A DNA stretch of 64,000 nt from Rhodococcus sp. P1Y (lineage in GTDB: Bacteria; Actinomycetota; Actinomycetes; Mycobacteriales; Mycobacteriaceae). Both the position numbers and the translations under genes were made by a program. The stretch covers positions 4,670,001 through 4,734,000 of the forward strand of contig NZ_CP032762.1 in assembly GCF_003641205.1 (NCBI RefSeq). Direction: 5' to 3'. This document shows, in pieces, positions 50,536 to 59,567 of the stretch (within the stretch, counting starts at the first letter, position 1; the number at the start of each line of letters is the position of its first letter). The notes beneath the pieces were generated by a model. That model was given only the letters and a program-made list of their open reading frames with translations. It was not told the DNA's origin and did no database searches.

Positions 50536-51582
50536 GCGCGGAGCCCCTATCGAGCTGACGGTGAACGGCTCCACAGGTTCTCCCCCGCGCTTGTCGAACT
50601 GACTGTTGACTACGAGGAGTCGGTCTTCTGTTGCAGCCACGGTGGTCGGGTACGCGAACGACTCGTCGGTGATCTCACCGAGAACACGACCGGTCCGTCC
50701 GTCGTCGGACAGATCGACCCGGGAGATGAGCCCGTCCCGGTTGCGCACGACGTAGAGCGTGTCGTCGTCGAGCTCGAGCCCGTCGGCATTCACGAGCGTC
50801 TCGCCCCCGAGGTCTACCTGCGTGATCTCCTTCGAGCGCGCGTCGACACGGTACAGATTGCCGGTCGAGGACTGCGCGACCACGAGCGCGTCGTCGTCGA
50901 CTTCGACGATCCCGTTGGCGTTGAAACCCTCGCCGTAGACAAACGGCGAACCGGTGAAGTCGACGAACGCTTCGAGCGGTCCCTCTTGAGCGCCGTCACG
51001 CACCTTATCGGCGGGGATACGGAACAAGGCCGGGCTTCTCGAATCGGTGATGAACGCGTCACCGTTGTCGGCGATGACCACGTCGTTCAAGAAGGTGGCG
51101 TCCTCACCGAGTCCGTTGGTGAAGGTTCCGACCAGGGCACCGGAAACGCTGTCGTAGACCCACACCTTTCCGGTCGCGCCGCCTGCGATGACGAGCCGGT
51201 TCACGTCGTCGACGTCGTTGTCATCCCCGTCGTCGTCGCCGTCGGTCACGTCGATGCCGGCCGCACCGATCCGGCCGTCTGCCCCGCCGGGCAGGAACAC
51301 CTGCAGCTCTGGTGTCCCGAGCGTCCCGCGGAACACTGTGCCGTCTCCGGTGGCTGTCACGTAGAACGTCTCGTCGTCGGCGGTGATGCCTTCGGGAAAC
51401 ACGCCCGTGCCGGGCAGCGTGTAGATATCGGCAGTCGACGCCGGGGCGGAGGACGCCTGCGTGCTCGGCGAGCTGCTGGTCGGGGCACCGGTGGTACTGG
51501 ACTCGGAGGAACTGCATGCGCCGACGAGCAGCGCGGCGGTGGCGAGGGCAGGGACGGCGAGGAGTGCGCGATTCACACTCAC
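50530..51582 (-). CDS. Lipoprotein with beta-propeller-like (SMP-30/ScyD-type) domain
   Basis: A 350-residue secreted lipoprotein. The signal peptide ALLAVPALATAALLVGAC has a lipobox ending at Cys, followed by a Ser/Thr-rich linker. From about residue 50 onwards repeats such as GVFPEGITADDETFYVTATG, GEDATFLNDVVIADNGDAFI, NANGIVEVDDDALVVAQSST and VNADGLELDDDTLYVVRNRD form a beta-propeller of the SMP-30/gluconolactonase kind, with an unusual Asp-rich insert (DGDDDGDDNDVDD). It would sit on the outer face of the membrane. The GTG at 51582 was chosen so the signal peptide is of normal length. Enzyme activity cannot be claimed. Confidence 0.75.
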   Translation of the reverse strand: MSVNRALLAVPALATAALLVGACSSSESSTTGAPTSSSPSTQASSAPASTADIYTLPGTGVFPEGITADDETFYVTATGDGTVFRGTLGTPELQVFLPGGADGRIGAAGIDVTDGDDDGDDNDVDDVNRLVIAGGATGKVWVYDSVSGALVGTFTNGLGEDATFLNDVVIADNGDAFITDSRSPALFRIPADKVRDGAQEGPLEAFVDFTGSPFVYGEGFNANGIVEVDDDALVVAQSSTGNLYRVDARSKEITQVDLGGETLVNADGLELDDDTLYVVRNRDGLISRVDLSDDGRTGRVLGEITDESFAYPTTVAATEDRLLVVNSQFDKRGGEPVEPFTVSSIGAPRP

Positions 51583-51644
51583 CAGTGTTCCATATGTCCG
51601 AATATGCTCGGCGGAAGTCGAATCGGCGGGCCTACTGCCGGCCT

Positions 51645-53117
51645 TCAACCCCGAGCGGACGCACCTGCCGTAATCGTCCGTACAGCACCGATGGCACCGT
51701 GATCCTGAAGCGCACGCTTCGCTCGCTGATAGGCACCACGCAGCCGAGGACTCGACGCCATAGCCCCGAACAGCGCGGGATTGTCGAGGAACTGCCCCGG
51801 ATTGTCATGATCGGTCCAGGACAGTCGACGTAAGTGCTCGGCCTCTCCATCGATCATCGCCACATCGCCGCGCTCGTAGACACCACACCAAGCTGCAAGA
51901 GCAAGTGCTGCATGCTCGATCGAATCGTCCCGCGCAAGTCGGTCTCGAACCACCGGTAGTACGAACTTAGGGATTCGGGCCGAGGCGTCGACGATCTGTC
52001 GTTCGAGAGTATCGGCCACCGCGAGGCTGGAAAAGCGCGCGAGTAGCTGATCGATGTACTGCGAGATGTCTATCCCTGGCACCTCCGCCAGCGTGGGCGC
52101 CGCTTCGTTTCGCATGTACGACTCGACGAAGGCTCCCAGGTCTGGGTCGGCCAGAACCTCGTGAACGTAGGTGTACCCGGCGAGAATACCCAGGTAGCTC
52201 ATGACCTGGTGCGACGCATTGAGCAAGCGCAATTTCATGTTCTCGTACGGCACCACATCGGCGACGAGTTGGACTCCGACGTCACCGAAAGGCGGCCGTC
52301 CGAACGAGAAGGTGTCTTCGAGTACCCACTGTGTGAACGATTCGGAGCGTACCGGCCACTGGTCGACGATGCCGACACTGTCGCGAACCGCATCGAGCAC
52401 ATCGGAAGTGGTTGCGGGAGTTATACGGTCGACCATCGAGCTTGGAAACGCAACCTCGGTGTCGATCCAGGCGGCGAGATCGGCGTCATGATGTCTGGCG
52501 AACGCAGTAAGTGCCGTCCGCGCAACAACACCGTTGTGGGAGATGTTGTCGCAGGACATCACCGTGAACGGTGGGATGCCGCGGTTACGCCGCAGTCCGA
52601 GGGCTACGGTCAGAAATCCGAACACGCTCGACGGTACCGACAGATCCAACAGGTCGTGCAGCACTGCTTCGTCTTTCGGCTCGAACGCACCGGTCGCATC
52701 GTTGACGCCGTATCCCGCTTCGGTGATGGTCAGAGACACGATCATCGTCGACGGACAGCTGAGCAACTCCACCACACCTACCGGATCATCGGGGGCGTAG
52801 ACGAAGTCAGCGATCGAACCGACGATTCGCGCATCGCGGTTCCCCTCGGGATCTACGGTCACCACCGTGTAGAGGTGGTCCTGGGCTTCCAACACGTCGG
52901 CGATCCTGCGATCGCCCGGCAGTACGCCTACTCCGCAGATCGCCCAGTCCAGGTTGCCATTGTTCAGTAGCTGCTCGACGTAGACGGCCTGATGCGATCG
53001 ATGGAATGCTCCGACTCCGAAATGAACTATCCCGCAGTGTAGCTCGTCGAATGCGTAAGCAGGTCGCGAGACCTCCGATCCGATCTCACCCAGCGTGCTG
53101 CGTCGCAAATCGAACAT
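51645..53117 (-). CDS. Mannitol 2-dehydrogenase/fructuronate reductase family polyol dehydrogenase
   Basis: A 490-residue polyol-specific long-chain dehydrogenase. The N-terminal NAD domain has IVHFGVGAFHRSHQAVYVEQ; the catalytic domain has the K-x4-N-x2-H signature in NMKLRLLNASHQVMSYLG. Other family stretches are TITEAGYGV and VMSCDNISHNG. It oxidises a hexitol or pentitol (mannitol, arabitol) to the ketose, or works with a uronate. It is the last gene of the leftward kinase-ABC transporter operon, so the transported compound is probably its substrate. The ATG follows AGGAACGG. Confidence 0.93.
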   Translation of the reverse strand: MFDLRRSTLGEIGSEVSRPAYAFDELHCGIVHFGVGAFHRSHQAVYVEQLLNNGNLDWAICGVGVLPGDRRIADVLEAQDHLYTVVTVDPEGNRDARIVGSIADFVYAPDDPVGVVELLSCPSTMIVSLTITEAGYGVNDATGAFEPKDEAVLHDLLDLSVPSSVFGFLTVALGLRRNRGIPPFTVMSCDNISHNGVVARTALTAFARHHDADLAAWIDTEVAFPSSMVDRITPATTSDVLDAVRDSVGIVDQWPVRSESFTQWVLEDTFSFGRPPFGDVGVQLVADVVPYENMKLRLLNASHQVMSYLGILAGYTYVHEVLADPDLGAFVESYMRNEAAPTLAEVPGIDISQYIDQLLARFSSLAVADTLERQIVDASARIPKFVLPVVRDRLARDDSIEHAALALAAWCGVYERGDVAMIDGEAEHLRRLSWTDHDNPGQFLDNPALFGAMASSPRLRGAYQRAKRALQDHGAIGAVRTITAGASARG

Positions 53118-53166
53118 GTCCGTTCCTACCTCGATGGTGGCGCCTCGATGGTGACAGTTGGTGAGC

Positions 53167-53206
53167 GGTGGCGCTCCCGGGCATCACTGCCGCCAGGAGC
53201 ACCACC
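53167..53206 (-). promoter_or_regulatory. Intra-operon hairpin after the binding-protein gene
   Basis: Arms GGTGGTGCTCC and GGAGCGCCACC (read on the leftward RNA, with one G-U wobble) enclose an 18-base loop in the 102-base gap between the binding-protein and dehydrogenase genes. Such hairpins often stabilise upstream binding-protein mRNA or cause partial termination. Confidence 0.5.
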
Positions 53207-53219
53207 GCAGTATCGGGGA

Positions 53220-54185
53220 TCAGCAGGCGGATTTGTAGACGTACTGGGCGCCGTCACCGTCGATGTTCTCGGCGGTGATCACGTGGAAACCGGTCGAGAT
53301 CTCAGCGGTCACAGGCTTGTCGTTCAGGGCAGCCATTGCCTGCTCGACTCCATCGGTGCCGATGGTGTCCGGCTGCTGCGCAATGAGTGCCTGCACTGTG
53401 CCCTCACGGAGCTGCTTGACCTGCGCGGGGCCTGCGTCGAAGCCGACGATCTTGACCTGGTCCTGCTTGCCGGCCTGTCGCACGCCGGTTGCCGTGCCCT
53501 CGGCAGCGAACGTGTTGGTCGCGAAGATTCCGATGATGTCGGGATCCTTCGACAGCGCGGCGGAGACCAGACGAGCGGCTTCGGCCGGATCGTTGTGGCT
53601 GTATTGAACTCCGAGGTATTCGAACGCCGAATTGGCATCCGCAGCTTCCTCGAATCCTGCAACGCGCGCATCTGTGGTGGAGACACCCGGATCGGTCGAG
53701 ATGACGAGAATCTTGCCGCCCGACGGGTTGAGACCCTCGATAGCGTTGAACGCTTCGGCGCCGCCACCCTTGTTGTCCGACGAGATGGCCGAGACAGCAA
53801 TCGACGGATCGTCGATAGTGGTGTCGACGAGGACCACCTTGATACCGGCATTCGCGGCTGCGGCGAGCGGGGCTTGCATGGCGGCCACGTCGGTCGGCGC
53901 GATGAGAATCGCCGAAGGGCGTGACGCCACAACGGAGTCCACGATCGGCTTCTGCAGCGTCGGATCGAACTTCACCGGTCCCTGGACGTCGACGGTGACG
54001 CCGGCTTCCTGAGCGGCGGCTTCGATTCCGCACTGCATGCTGATGTAGAACTCATCGCCGCTGACGCCTTGGATGAACGCGATCTTGTTGCTGTCACCGC
54101 CCGAGTCGGACGAACAACCCGCGAGGAACATTGCAGAGACGGAAGCGACACTCAGTGCAACGACAGTGGTGCGTGATGTGAACAT
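53220..54185 (-). CDS. Sugar ABC transporter substrate-binding lipoprotein (FrcB/RbsB type)
   Basis: A 321-residue periplasmic-binding-protein fold lipoprotein. The signal peptide ends with the lipobox FLAGCSSD. The mature part follows the ribose-binding-protein pattern: KIAFIQGVSGDEFYISMQCG, AILIAPTDVAAMQAPLAAAA, GIKVVLVDTTI, KILVISTDPGVSTTDARVAG, DIIGIFATNTFAAEGTATGV and VKIVGFDAGPAQVKQLREG. It captures the sugar or polyol outside the membrane for the adjacent permease. The order with its neighbours matches frcBCAK. Confidence 0.93.
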   Translation of the reverse strand: MFTSRTTVVALSVASVSAMFLAGCSSDSGGDSNKIAFIQGVSGDEFYISMQCGIEAAAQEAGVTVDVQGPVKFDPTLQKPIVDSVVASRPSAILIAPTDVAAMQAPLAAAANAGIKVVLVDTTIDDPSIAVSAISSDNKGGGAEAFNAIEGLNPSGGKILVISTDPGVSTTDARVAGFEEAADANSAFEYLGVQYSHNDPAEAARLVSAALSKDPDIIGIFATNTFAAEGTATGVRQAGKQDQVKIVGFDAGPAQVKQLREGTVQALIAQQPDTIGTDGVEQAMAALNDKPVTAEISTGFHVITAENIDGDGAQYVYKSAC

Positions 54186-54231
54186 GGTCGACTCTCTTGT
54201 ATGGGATGAGGTGAGCTACGAGGAGGTAGAA

Positions 54232-55326
54232 CTAAGGACTTCGGGACCAGAGTTTTCGGAGGGAGCTCGTCGATTGGCCGCGGCTAGCCGCATCTCGACG
54301 ACGCTGGTCGAAGTAGACGGCTGCGATCAGAACCGCGCCGACTGCGACCTGCTGCCAGAAGGGCTGAACGCCGACGATCACGAAGCCGTTCTGGAGGACG
54401 GCGGGGATGAACAATCCGACCACGGTGCCGAACATGGTGCCGATTCCACCGAAAAGGCTTGTGCCGCCGATGACGACGGCTGCGATCACGTTGAGGTTGG
54501 TCTGCGATTGACCGGCGATGGCTGTGGTTCCGTACTGCGACAGCGACAGGATGCCTGCGAGTCCGGCGAGGGCACCGGAGAGAGCGTAGATCTTGACCAG
54601 GTGCATGTCCACCTTGATTCCGACCCGCCGCGCGGACTGCTCCTTGGAACCCACGGCGAACGTGTACAGGCCGAACTTGGTGCGGTGCAAAATGATTCCG
54701 AAGACGACCACGAGAACAAGAGCGATGCTGGAGATCAGCGGGATCGTCGTGGCGGGTAGGTTGCCGTATCCGATCGTGTCGACCAGCACGGGTGGAACGT
54801 CACGGATATCGACGCCACCGGTGATGACCTGCGACAGTCCGAGCGCACCGCCGAGAGTACCCAAGGTGACGATCAGCGGGGGCACTTTCGCCTTTCCGAT
54901 GAGAAATCCGTTCAGCAATCCCCAAGCGAGACCGCACAATACGGACACGACGATGCCGATCGCTGCAACGCCCCAACCGTCTCCGCCGATGGCGGCCATA
55001 GTCTTGGCGGCAACGACACCGGAGAACACAAGTACCGAACCGACAGAGAGGTCGATACCGCTCGTGACGATCACGAACGTCATCCCGATGCCGAGCACGG
55101 CCAGGATGGAGACGTTCTGGATGATCTGGCGGATGTTGCCCCACTCGGGGAAGCTCCCAGGTGCCATGATCGAGAACACGATGAAGATCGCTGCCAGCAC
55201 CAGCACGATCTGAAATACCTGGATTCGCGCAAGCTTGCCGAGAGATTCGACTAGATCGAACGAGTGTCGTGAGGGCTTCTCGCTCGGCGGCAACGGCTCG
55301 AGGGATGGGGAAATCGTCTGACTCAT
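54232..55326 (-). CDS. Sugar ABC transporter permease (FrcC/RbsC type)
   Basis: A 364-residue permease with about ten membrane segments of the branched-chain/ribose permease family. Visible are FVIVTSGIDLSVGSVLVFSG, GLLNGFLIGKAKVPPLIVTL, GTLGGALGLSQVITGG and NLNVIAAVVIGGTSLFGGIG. The start overlaps the ATPase stop as ATGA. It forms the channel through which the sugar passes. Confidence 0.93.
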   Translation of the reverse strand: MSQTISPSLEPLPPSEKPSRHSFDLVESLGKLARIQVFQIVLVLAAIFIVFSIMAPGSFPEWGNIRQIIQNVSILAVLGIGMTFVIVTSGIDLSVGSVLVFSGVVAAKTMAAIGGDGWGVAAIGIVVSVLCGLAWGLLNGFLIGKAKVPPLIVTLGTLGGALGLSQVITGGVDIRDVPPVLVDTIGYGNLPATTIPLISSIALVLVVVFGIILHRTKFGLYTFAVGSKEQSARRVGIKVDMHLVKIYALSGALAGLAGILSLSQYGTTAIAGQSQTNLNVIAAVVIGGTSLFGGIGTMFGTVVGLFIPAVLQNGFVIVGVQPFWQQVAVGAVLIAAVYFDQRRRDAASRGQSTSSLRKLWSRSP

Positions 55327-56102
55327 CGTGATGCTCCAGTAGTTGCGCCGGTCATCGCACCGACGAGTTCTTCCATGGTGGTGTTCTTGGCGTCCAGGGT
55401 TGCCACTCGTTTGCCCATCCGCAGCACCTGGACTCGGTCGGCAACCTCGATCACATGCGGCATCGAGTGACTGATGAAGACAACAGCCACTCCCCTGTCC
55501 GCAACTCGGCGGATGGTGTCGAGTACGTTACGGGTCTGCACCACCCCAAGCGCTGCAGTCGGTTCATCGAGGAAGACAACGCCTTTCGCCCACGCGACGG
55601 CGCGAGCAATCGCTATGGCCTGTTGCTGGCCACCGGACATCGACCCGACCGGCACCGACAAACTCCGCACGGTTGCACCAAGTTCGTCGAGCGCGTCCTG
55701 GGATTGCTTGCGCATGGTCGCGACATCGAGGAATCCGAGACTCCCCAGCACACCCTTCGCCGGCAGTTCGCGCCCGAGGAACATGTTCTGCTGCGCGTTG
55801 AGGTGAGGCGCAAGTGCCAGATCCTGGAATACGGTTTCGATACCGAGATCTGCTGCAGCGGTGGGGCTGCCCAGGTCGACTTCGGTGCCGTTGAAGAGGA
55901 TCGAACCGCTGTCGAGCGCGAGGGCCCCCGACAGCGCCTTGACCATAGTCGACTTGCCCGCACCGTTGTCTCCGATGAGCGCGACGACCTCACCGGGGAA
56001 GATGTCGAAATCTGCGTCGTCGAGGGCTCGGACGTTTCCGAAGCTACGCGACAACCCCCTCGCTTCGAGGATCGGTGTCGCAGCTGGTGCAACGCTTGTC
56101 AT
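55323..56102 (-). CDS. Sugar ABC transporter ATP-binding protein (FrcA type, single domain)
   Basis: A 259-residue ABC ATPase. Walker A is GDNGAGKSTMVKAL, the ABC signature is SMSGGQQQAIAIARAVAW, Walker B is GVVFLDEPTAALG. It has one nucleotide-binding domain, unlike RbsA with two, and like FrcA of rhizobial fructose transporters. AAGGAG precedes the ATG at 56102. Confidence 0.94.
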   Translation of the reverse strand: MTSVAPAATPILEARGLSRSFGNVRALDDADFDIFPGEVVALIGDNGAGKSTMVKALSGALALDSGSILFNGTEVDLGSPTAAADLGIETVFQDLALAPHLNAQQNMFLGRELPAKGVLGSLGFLDVATMRKQSQDALDELGATVRSLSVPVGSMSGGQQQAIAIARAVAWAKGVVFLDEPTAALGVVQTRNVLDTIRRVADRGVAVVFISHSMPHVIEVADRVQVLRMGKRVATLDAKNTTMEELVGAMTGATTGASR

Positions 56103-56178
56103 GAGTACTCCTTGATTGACCGAGATGATTCGACGTATTGGTGGGGCGATGCAATTGGGCTTCCCAGTCCGGGGAGGG

Positions 56179-56871
56179 TCACTGCGAGTCCCCGTCCGGG
56201 GAGGGCCGATCAGGAACGACGACGATCAGATCGGCGCGTGACCTGGCGCCGAGGCTGAAGTCGGAATTGGGGAGGTCGACCGTCTCGGTCCACCGCTGTG
56301 CGTCGGCAAGCGACTTACCATGTCCACGTTGGCGATCGATCAGTCTCCGCGCCCGTACATCCTCGGCGACGTCGAGGTACCACACCTCATCGAGCGACGG
56401 AACGACGTTCTCCCAACCACCGTCCGGCATCAAGAGGTAGTTGCCCTCGGTGACGACGAGTGGGGTCGTTCGAGAAACGGCGATTGCGGACCCGATCGAC
56501 TGCTCCAGGTCGCGATCGAACCTCGGGGCGTAGATCACATCAGTGCGCTGGTCCCGAAGTCGTTGCAGCAGAGCCGCATACCCGTCGACATCGAAAGTAT
56601 CAGGCGCACCCTTACGATCCCGGCGGGACATCCTGATCAACTCCTCGTTGCTCAGGTGAAATCCATCCATCCCTACCACTACGGAATCGACACCCAGCGC
56701 GTCGTCGAGTGCTGCGCACACCGTGGACTTACCCGATCCGGGAGGGCCCGTAATGCCGAGCAGACGCCTCTGTCCACCGGAGACGATCGTCCGCGCACGA
56801 GCCACGAGATCGGAGATCATCCGATCGAAGGACTCTGGCCGGTACACCGGCCGATCGCTAGTCACTTGCAT
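56179..56871 (-). CDS. FrcK-like P-loop sugar kinase
   Basis: A 230-residue kinase of the uridine-kinase/phosphoribulokinase fold. Walker A is LGITGPPGSGKSTVCAAL, and GMDGFHLSNEEL, APRFDRDLEQSIGSAI, VVTEGNYLLMPDGGWENV and ARRLIDRQRGHGKS are typical of the FrcK/nucleoside-kinase-like family associated with sugar ABC transporters. It probably phosphorylates the imported sugar or the ketose made by the polyol dehydrogenase; the position phosphorylated is unknown. It heads the leftward operon. Three LacI-type operators lie in the divergent region upstream. Confidence 0.85.
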   Translation of the reverse strand: MQVTSDRPVYRPESFDRMISDLVARARTIVSGGQRRLLGITGPPGSGKSTVCAALDDALGVDSVVVGMDGFHLSNEELIRMSRRDRKGAPDTFDVDGYAALLQRLRDQRTDVIYAPRFDRDLEQSIGSAIAVSRTTPLVVTEGNYLLMPDGGWENVVPSLDEVWYLDVAEDVRARRLIDRQRGHGKSLADAQRWTETVDLPNSDFSLGARSRADLIVVVPDRPSPDGDSQ

Positions 56872-57007
56872 GTTCCATCTTTCGCCGACGCCCGCGCACT
56901 GCATCCACGAAAGGTGGGCTGCGGTGCCGCCGATCCCCGTGTCGAGGTTCGCTGTTCTAGCAGTGTGACCCACACAACTCCACTTGTCACGTGTTTCGCC
57001 AGAATTC

Positions 57008-57023
57008 ATGTCACCGGTGACAT
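57008..57023. promoter_or_regulatory. LacI-type operator, polyol set, site 1
   Basis: ATGTCACCGGTGACAT is a perfect 16-base palindrome with the central CG expected for LacI-family sites. It lies nearer the leftward kinase gene. Confidence 0.7.
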
Positions 57024-57156
57024 GACGACGGCGTCGGTTTTCACCGCAATGTCCACCCCAGCCCTGACCCATCCGTTCACAGACCCGTCTTCAGCTGGGC
57101 AAACAACCGGAATCGATCGTTTGCGAGCGCCCGAACAAGTCGCTGCGGTACGGTTC

Positions 57157-57172
57157 ATGACACCGATGACAT
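57157..57172. promoter_or_regulatory. LacI-type operator, polyol set, site 2
   Basis: ATGACACCGATGACAT shares the right half RTGACAT and the central CG with site 1. Confidence 0.65.
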
Positions 57173-57192
57173 CAAGCGATTTCATGCCGCCT

Positions 57193-57208
57193 GTGACATC
57201 GATGACAT
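57193..57208. promoter_or_regulatory. LacI-type operator, polyol set, site 3
   Basis: GTGACATCGATGACAT, 30 bases before the SDR start, probably blocks the rightward promoter. Sites 2 and 3 are 36 bases apart, centre to centre. Confidence 0.65.
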
Positions 57209-57238
57209 GATCAGTACGAACAGAAAAGGCAGACCCTC

Positions 57239-57964
57239 ATGGCACAGTTCGACGGCCGAACGATCTTGGTGACAGGCGCCAGCGGGGGCATCGGCTCCGC
57301 GACGGTACGAAGGCTGGTTGCCGACGGCGCAGACGTGATCGCGGCAGGCCAATCCGTGGACGCGCTCGACAAGTTGGCCGCTGAGACCGGGGTGCGCACA
57401 CTCCCGTTCGACCTCACCTCCGAGGACAGCGTCAAGGCGGCTGTCGAGGGGCTCGAACTGTACGGCGTGGTCAACTGTGCAGGCTTCGGCGGGGAAATCG
57501 CCACACCTCAGGACACCGACATCTCGGTGTTCGACAAAGTCATCAGCATCAACGCCCGCGGCAGCCTACTCGTCATCAAGTACGCCGCACCGGCGATGAT
57601 CGCGGCCGGGACGGGATCCATCGTCAACGTCTCGAGCCAGGCCAGCCTCGTCGCGCTGACCGGCCACATCTCCTACGGCTCGTCCAAGGCTGCGCTCGAC
57701 AACATCACGCGCGTCGCAGCACTCGAACTAGGCCCACACGGAATCCGCGTCAACGGCGTCAACCCGACCGTCGTCATGACGGAGATGTCGGCGTTCTACT
57801 GGGGACGCCCCGAGATCGAAGAACCGTTCCTCCAGCAGATGCCGCTCGGCCGCTGGGCGACCGAGGACGAGATCGCAGCGCCCATTTCGTTCCTGTTGAG
57901 CGATGATGCTTCCATGATCACCGGGGTGTCGTTGCCGGTGGACGGTGGCTACACCAGCCGATGA
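57239..57964 (+). CDS. SDR family polyol/carbonyl reductase (L-xylulose reductase-like)
   Basis: A 241-residue classical SDR: ILVTGASGGIGSATVRRL at the N-terminus, VVNCAGFGG, the catalytic Ser in IVNVSSQASLVALTG and the YxxxK in SYGSSKAALD, then IRVNGVNPTVVMTEM and ITGVSLPVDGGYTSR. The arrangement resembles dicarbonyl/L-xylulose reductases, interconverting polyols and ketoses. It forms a rightward pair with the LacI gene 21 bases downstream and faces the transporter operon. Confidence 0.9.
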   Translation: MAQFDGRTILVTGASGGIGSATVRRLVADGADVIAAGQSVDALDKLAAETGVRTLPFDLTSEDSVKAAVEGLELYGVVNCAGFGGEIATPQDTDISVFDKVISINARGSLLVIKYAAPAMIAAGTGSIVNVSSQASLVALTGHISYGSSKAALDNITRVAALELGPHGIRVNGVNPTVVMTEMSAFYWGRPEIEEPFLQQMPLGRWATEDEIAAPISFLLSDDASMITGVSLPVDGGYTSR

Positions 57965-57985
57965 CGAGCAGACAGGGGTAGGACC

Positions 57986-58993
57986 ATGACCACCATGCAG
58001 GATGTCGCCGCCCTGGCCAAGGTCAGCGCGAAGACCGTCTCACGTGTGTACAACAACGATCCGCACGTGGATCCGGATACTCGCGCGCGCGTCACCGATG
58101 CCCTCGAGTCGCTCAACTACGTTCCGAACACGATGGCGACGTCGTTCCGCACCGGACAGTCCGCTGCGGTCGGCGTCGCCGTGCCCGATATCGACGATCC
58201 GTTCTTCTCTTCCATCGCGCGAGCGGTCGAGGACCGAGCGCGGGTCGACGGCATGGCCGTCCTCGTGACCAGCCTCGGCCACGACGGCAGCCAGGAACAG
58301 GCGCTGGTCGAGTCACTGTTGCGCAGGCAGCTGAGCGGCCTGATCATCGCCCCGACCGGGAACGATCACGGGTATCTGGAACGGTGGATCGACAGAACAC
58401 CGACGGTGTTCGTCGACCGCGCACCGGACGGCCTCAAAACCGACAGCTTCGTCGACGACGATCATGGTGGAGCTGTGCTCGCGGTCGCTCATCTTCTCGA
58501 TCTGGGGCACACGCGTATCGCGATCATCGGCGACAGCGCAGGCATTCCCACGAGCCGGAACCGATTGGACGGCTACCGAGAAGCGCTGGCTTCTCGCGGC
58601 ATCGCGTTCGACGACGCCCTGGTGGCGCTCGGCGTGCAGAATCGCGACGACGCCGGCTCGGCATTGGCTGAGCTGATGGCGCTCGGGACTCCGCCGACAG
58701 CGCTGTTCCTATCGAACGCCCGCGTGTCGATGGCGTGCGTACCGGTACTGCAGCAGATGAACCTCTTGCACCTGGCGTTCGTCGGATTCGGTGATTTTCC
58801 GCTCGCCGACGCTGTGCGGCCCCCGGTGACAGTGATCGATCAGAATCCCGCCGAGCTCGGACGGCTCGCGATCGAAAGACTGCTCGGACGCATCGAGTAT
58901 CCTTCCAAACGCTATCGGCGACGCAATATCCTTGGCGTCGAACTTGTCGTACGCGAATCATGCTCGCCCAAAAGCGATTACACTATTACCTGA
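57986..58993 (+). CDS. LacI family regulator of the polyol transporter cluster
   Basis: A 335-residue LacI-type repressor. The N-terminal helix-turn-helix and hinge are TMQDVAALAKVSAKTVSRVY and LESLNYVPNTMATSFRTG; the sugar-binding core has VGVAVPDIDDPFFSSIARAV, GLIIAPTGNDHGYL and GHTRIAIIGDSAGIPTSRNR. It is the probable binder of the three palindromes at 57008-57208. Its 3' end overlaps the converging P-loop kinase gene by eight bases. Confidence 0.92.
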   Translation: MTTMQDVAALAKVSAKTVSRVYNNDPHVDPDTRARVTDALESLNYVPNTMATSFRTGQSAAVGVAVPDIDDPFFSSIARAVEDRARVDGMAVLVTSLGHDGSQEQALVESLLRRQLSGLIIAPTGNDHGYLERWIDRTPTVFVDRAPDGLKTDSFVDDDHGGAVLAVAHLLDLGHTRIAIIGDSAGIPTSRNRLDGYREALASRGIAFDDALVALGVQNRDDAGSALAELMALGTPPTALFLSNARVSMACVPVLQQMNLLHLAFVGFGDFPLADAVRPPVTVIDQNPAELGRLAIERLLGRIEYPSKRYRRRNILGVELVVRESCSPKSDYTIT

Positions 58994-59552
58994 GCTGCGA
59001 AAGCACGCATTCGACCTGCGTGTCCGTCGACAAGGACGCATCGACGCGCACGTGTGGAACCTTCGGGCGCGGTACAGGCACGTCGATAGGCCGGTGCAGA
59101 TCGCGCGACGCTTGCCGCTGGGCACGCCTACTCGCGAGAAGCTCGGGCGAGCCGTCGACGTAGACCACGAGAGTCTGAGCGGGCGCCAGACCACGCGTCA
59201 GCTCGTCCCATTCCGGTCCTGCCGTAAGTTCACGAGTGAACGGCGCGACAAGCACCGGCCGCTGTCCCAGGCTGACCAAATCTGCTGCAGCCGAACGGAG
59301 TACGCCGTAACGGCCTTCTCTGATCGCCTCCGAGTGCGGACCCGCACTGTTCCAGTGCGGACCGTCGATCAACGGATCGAGTCGATCCAGCAGCGGATTG
59401 GTCAGGGAGTCGAGGTCCAGTAGTGCGACCGAAAATATCTGTGCCAGTTGCTTTCCGAGCGTCGTTTTGCCACTGCCGGCAGCCCCCGCCACGATGAGCA
59501 CGGGCCTGACTTCTCGATCATTTTCGGGAGCGCCTTGACAGGAACGAGTCAT
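58986..59552 (-). CDS. P-loop kinase-like ATPase
   Basis: A 188-residue protein with a Walker A motif in VLIVAGAAGSGKTTLGKQLA and a gluconate/shikimate-kinase-like layout: LLDLDSLTNPLLDRLDPLID with DLDS aligning with the substrate-binding Asp, and the LASRRAQRQASRDL lid-like Arg-rich segment. It could phosphorylate a sugar in the same pathway as the FGGY kinase. The start was set at the ATG at 59552: TATGAT lies seven bases upstream as a -10 box and no ribosome-binding site exists, which suggests a leaderless transcript. The 59568 operator overlaps the promoter. Confidence 0.72.
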   Translation of the reverse strand: MTRSCQGAPENDREVRPVLIVAGAAGSGKTTLGKQLAQIFSVALLDLDSLTNPLLDRLDPLIDGPHWNSAGPHSEAIREGRYGVLRSAAADLVSLGQRPVLVAPFTRELTAGPEWDELTRGLAPAQTLVVYVDGSPELLASRRAQRQASRDLHRPIDVPVPRPKVPHVRVDASLSTDTQVECVLSQLR

Positions 59553-59567
59553 AGTGTGAATCATACA

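Larger units (their letters stand above)
56872..57238. other. Divergent regulatory region of the polyol cluster
   Basis: A 367-base region between the FrcK-like kinase and the SDR gene. It contains three related 16-base LacI-type palindromes (57008, 57157, 57193). I see no other gene or repeat in it. Confidence 0.75.

Noticed and set aside
56169-56208. Direct repeat of GTCCGGGGAGGG near the FrcK-like gene end
   Set aside because: Two short GC-rich copies overlapping a coding end. Too short and low in complexity to call an element.
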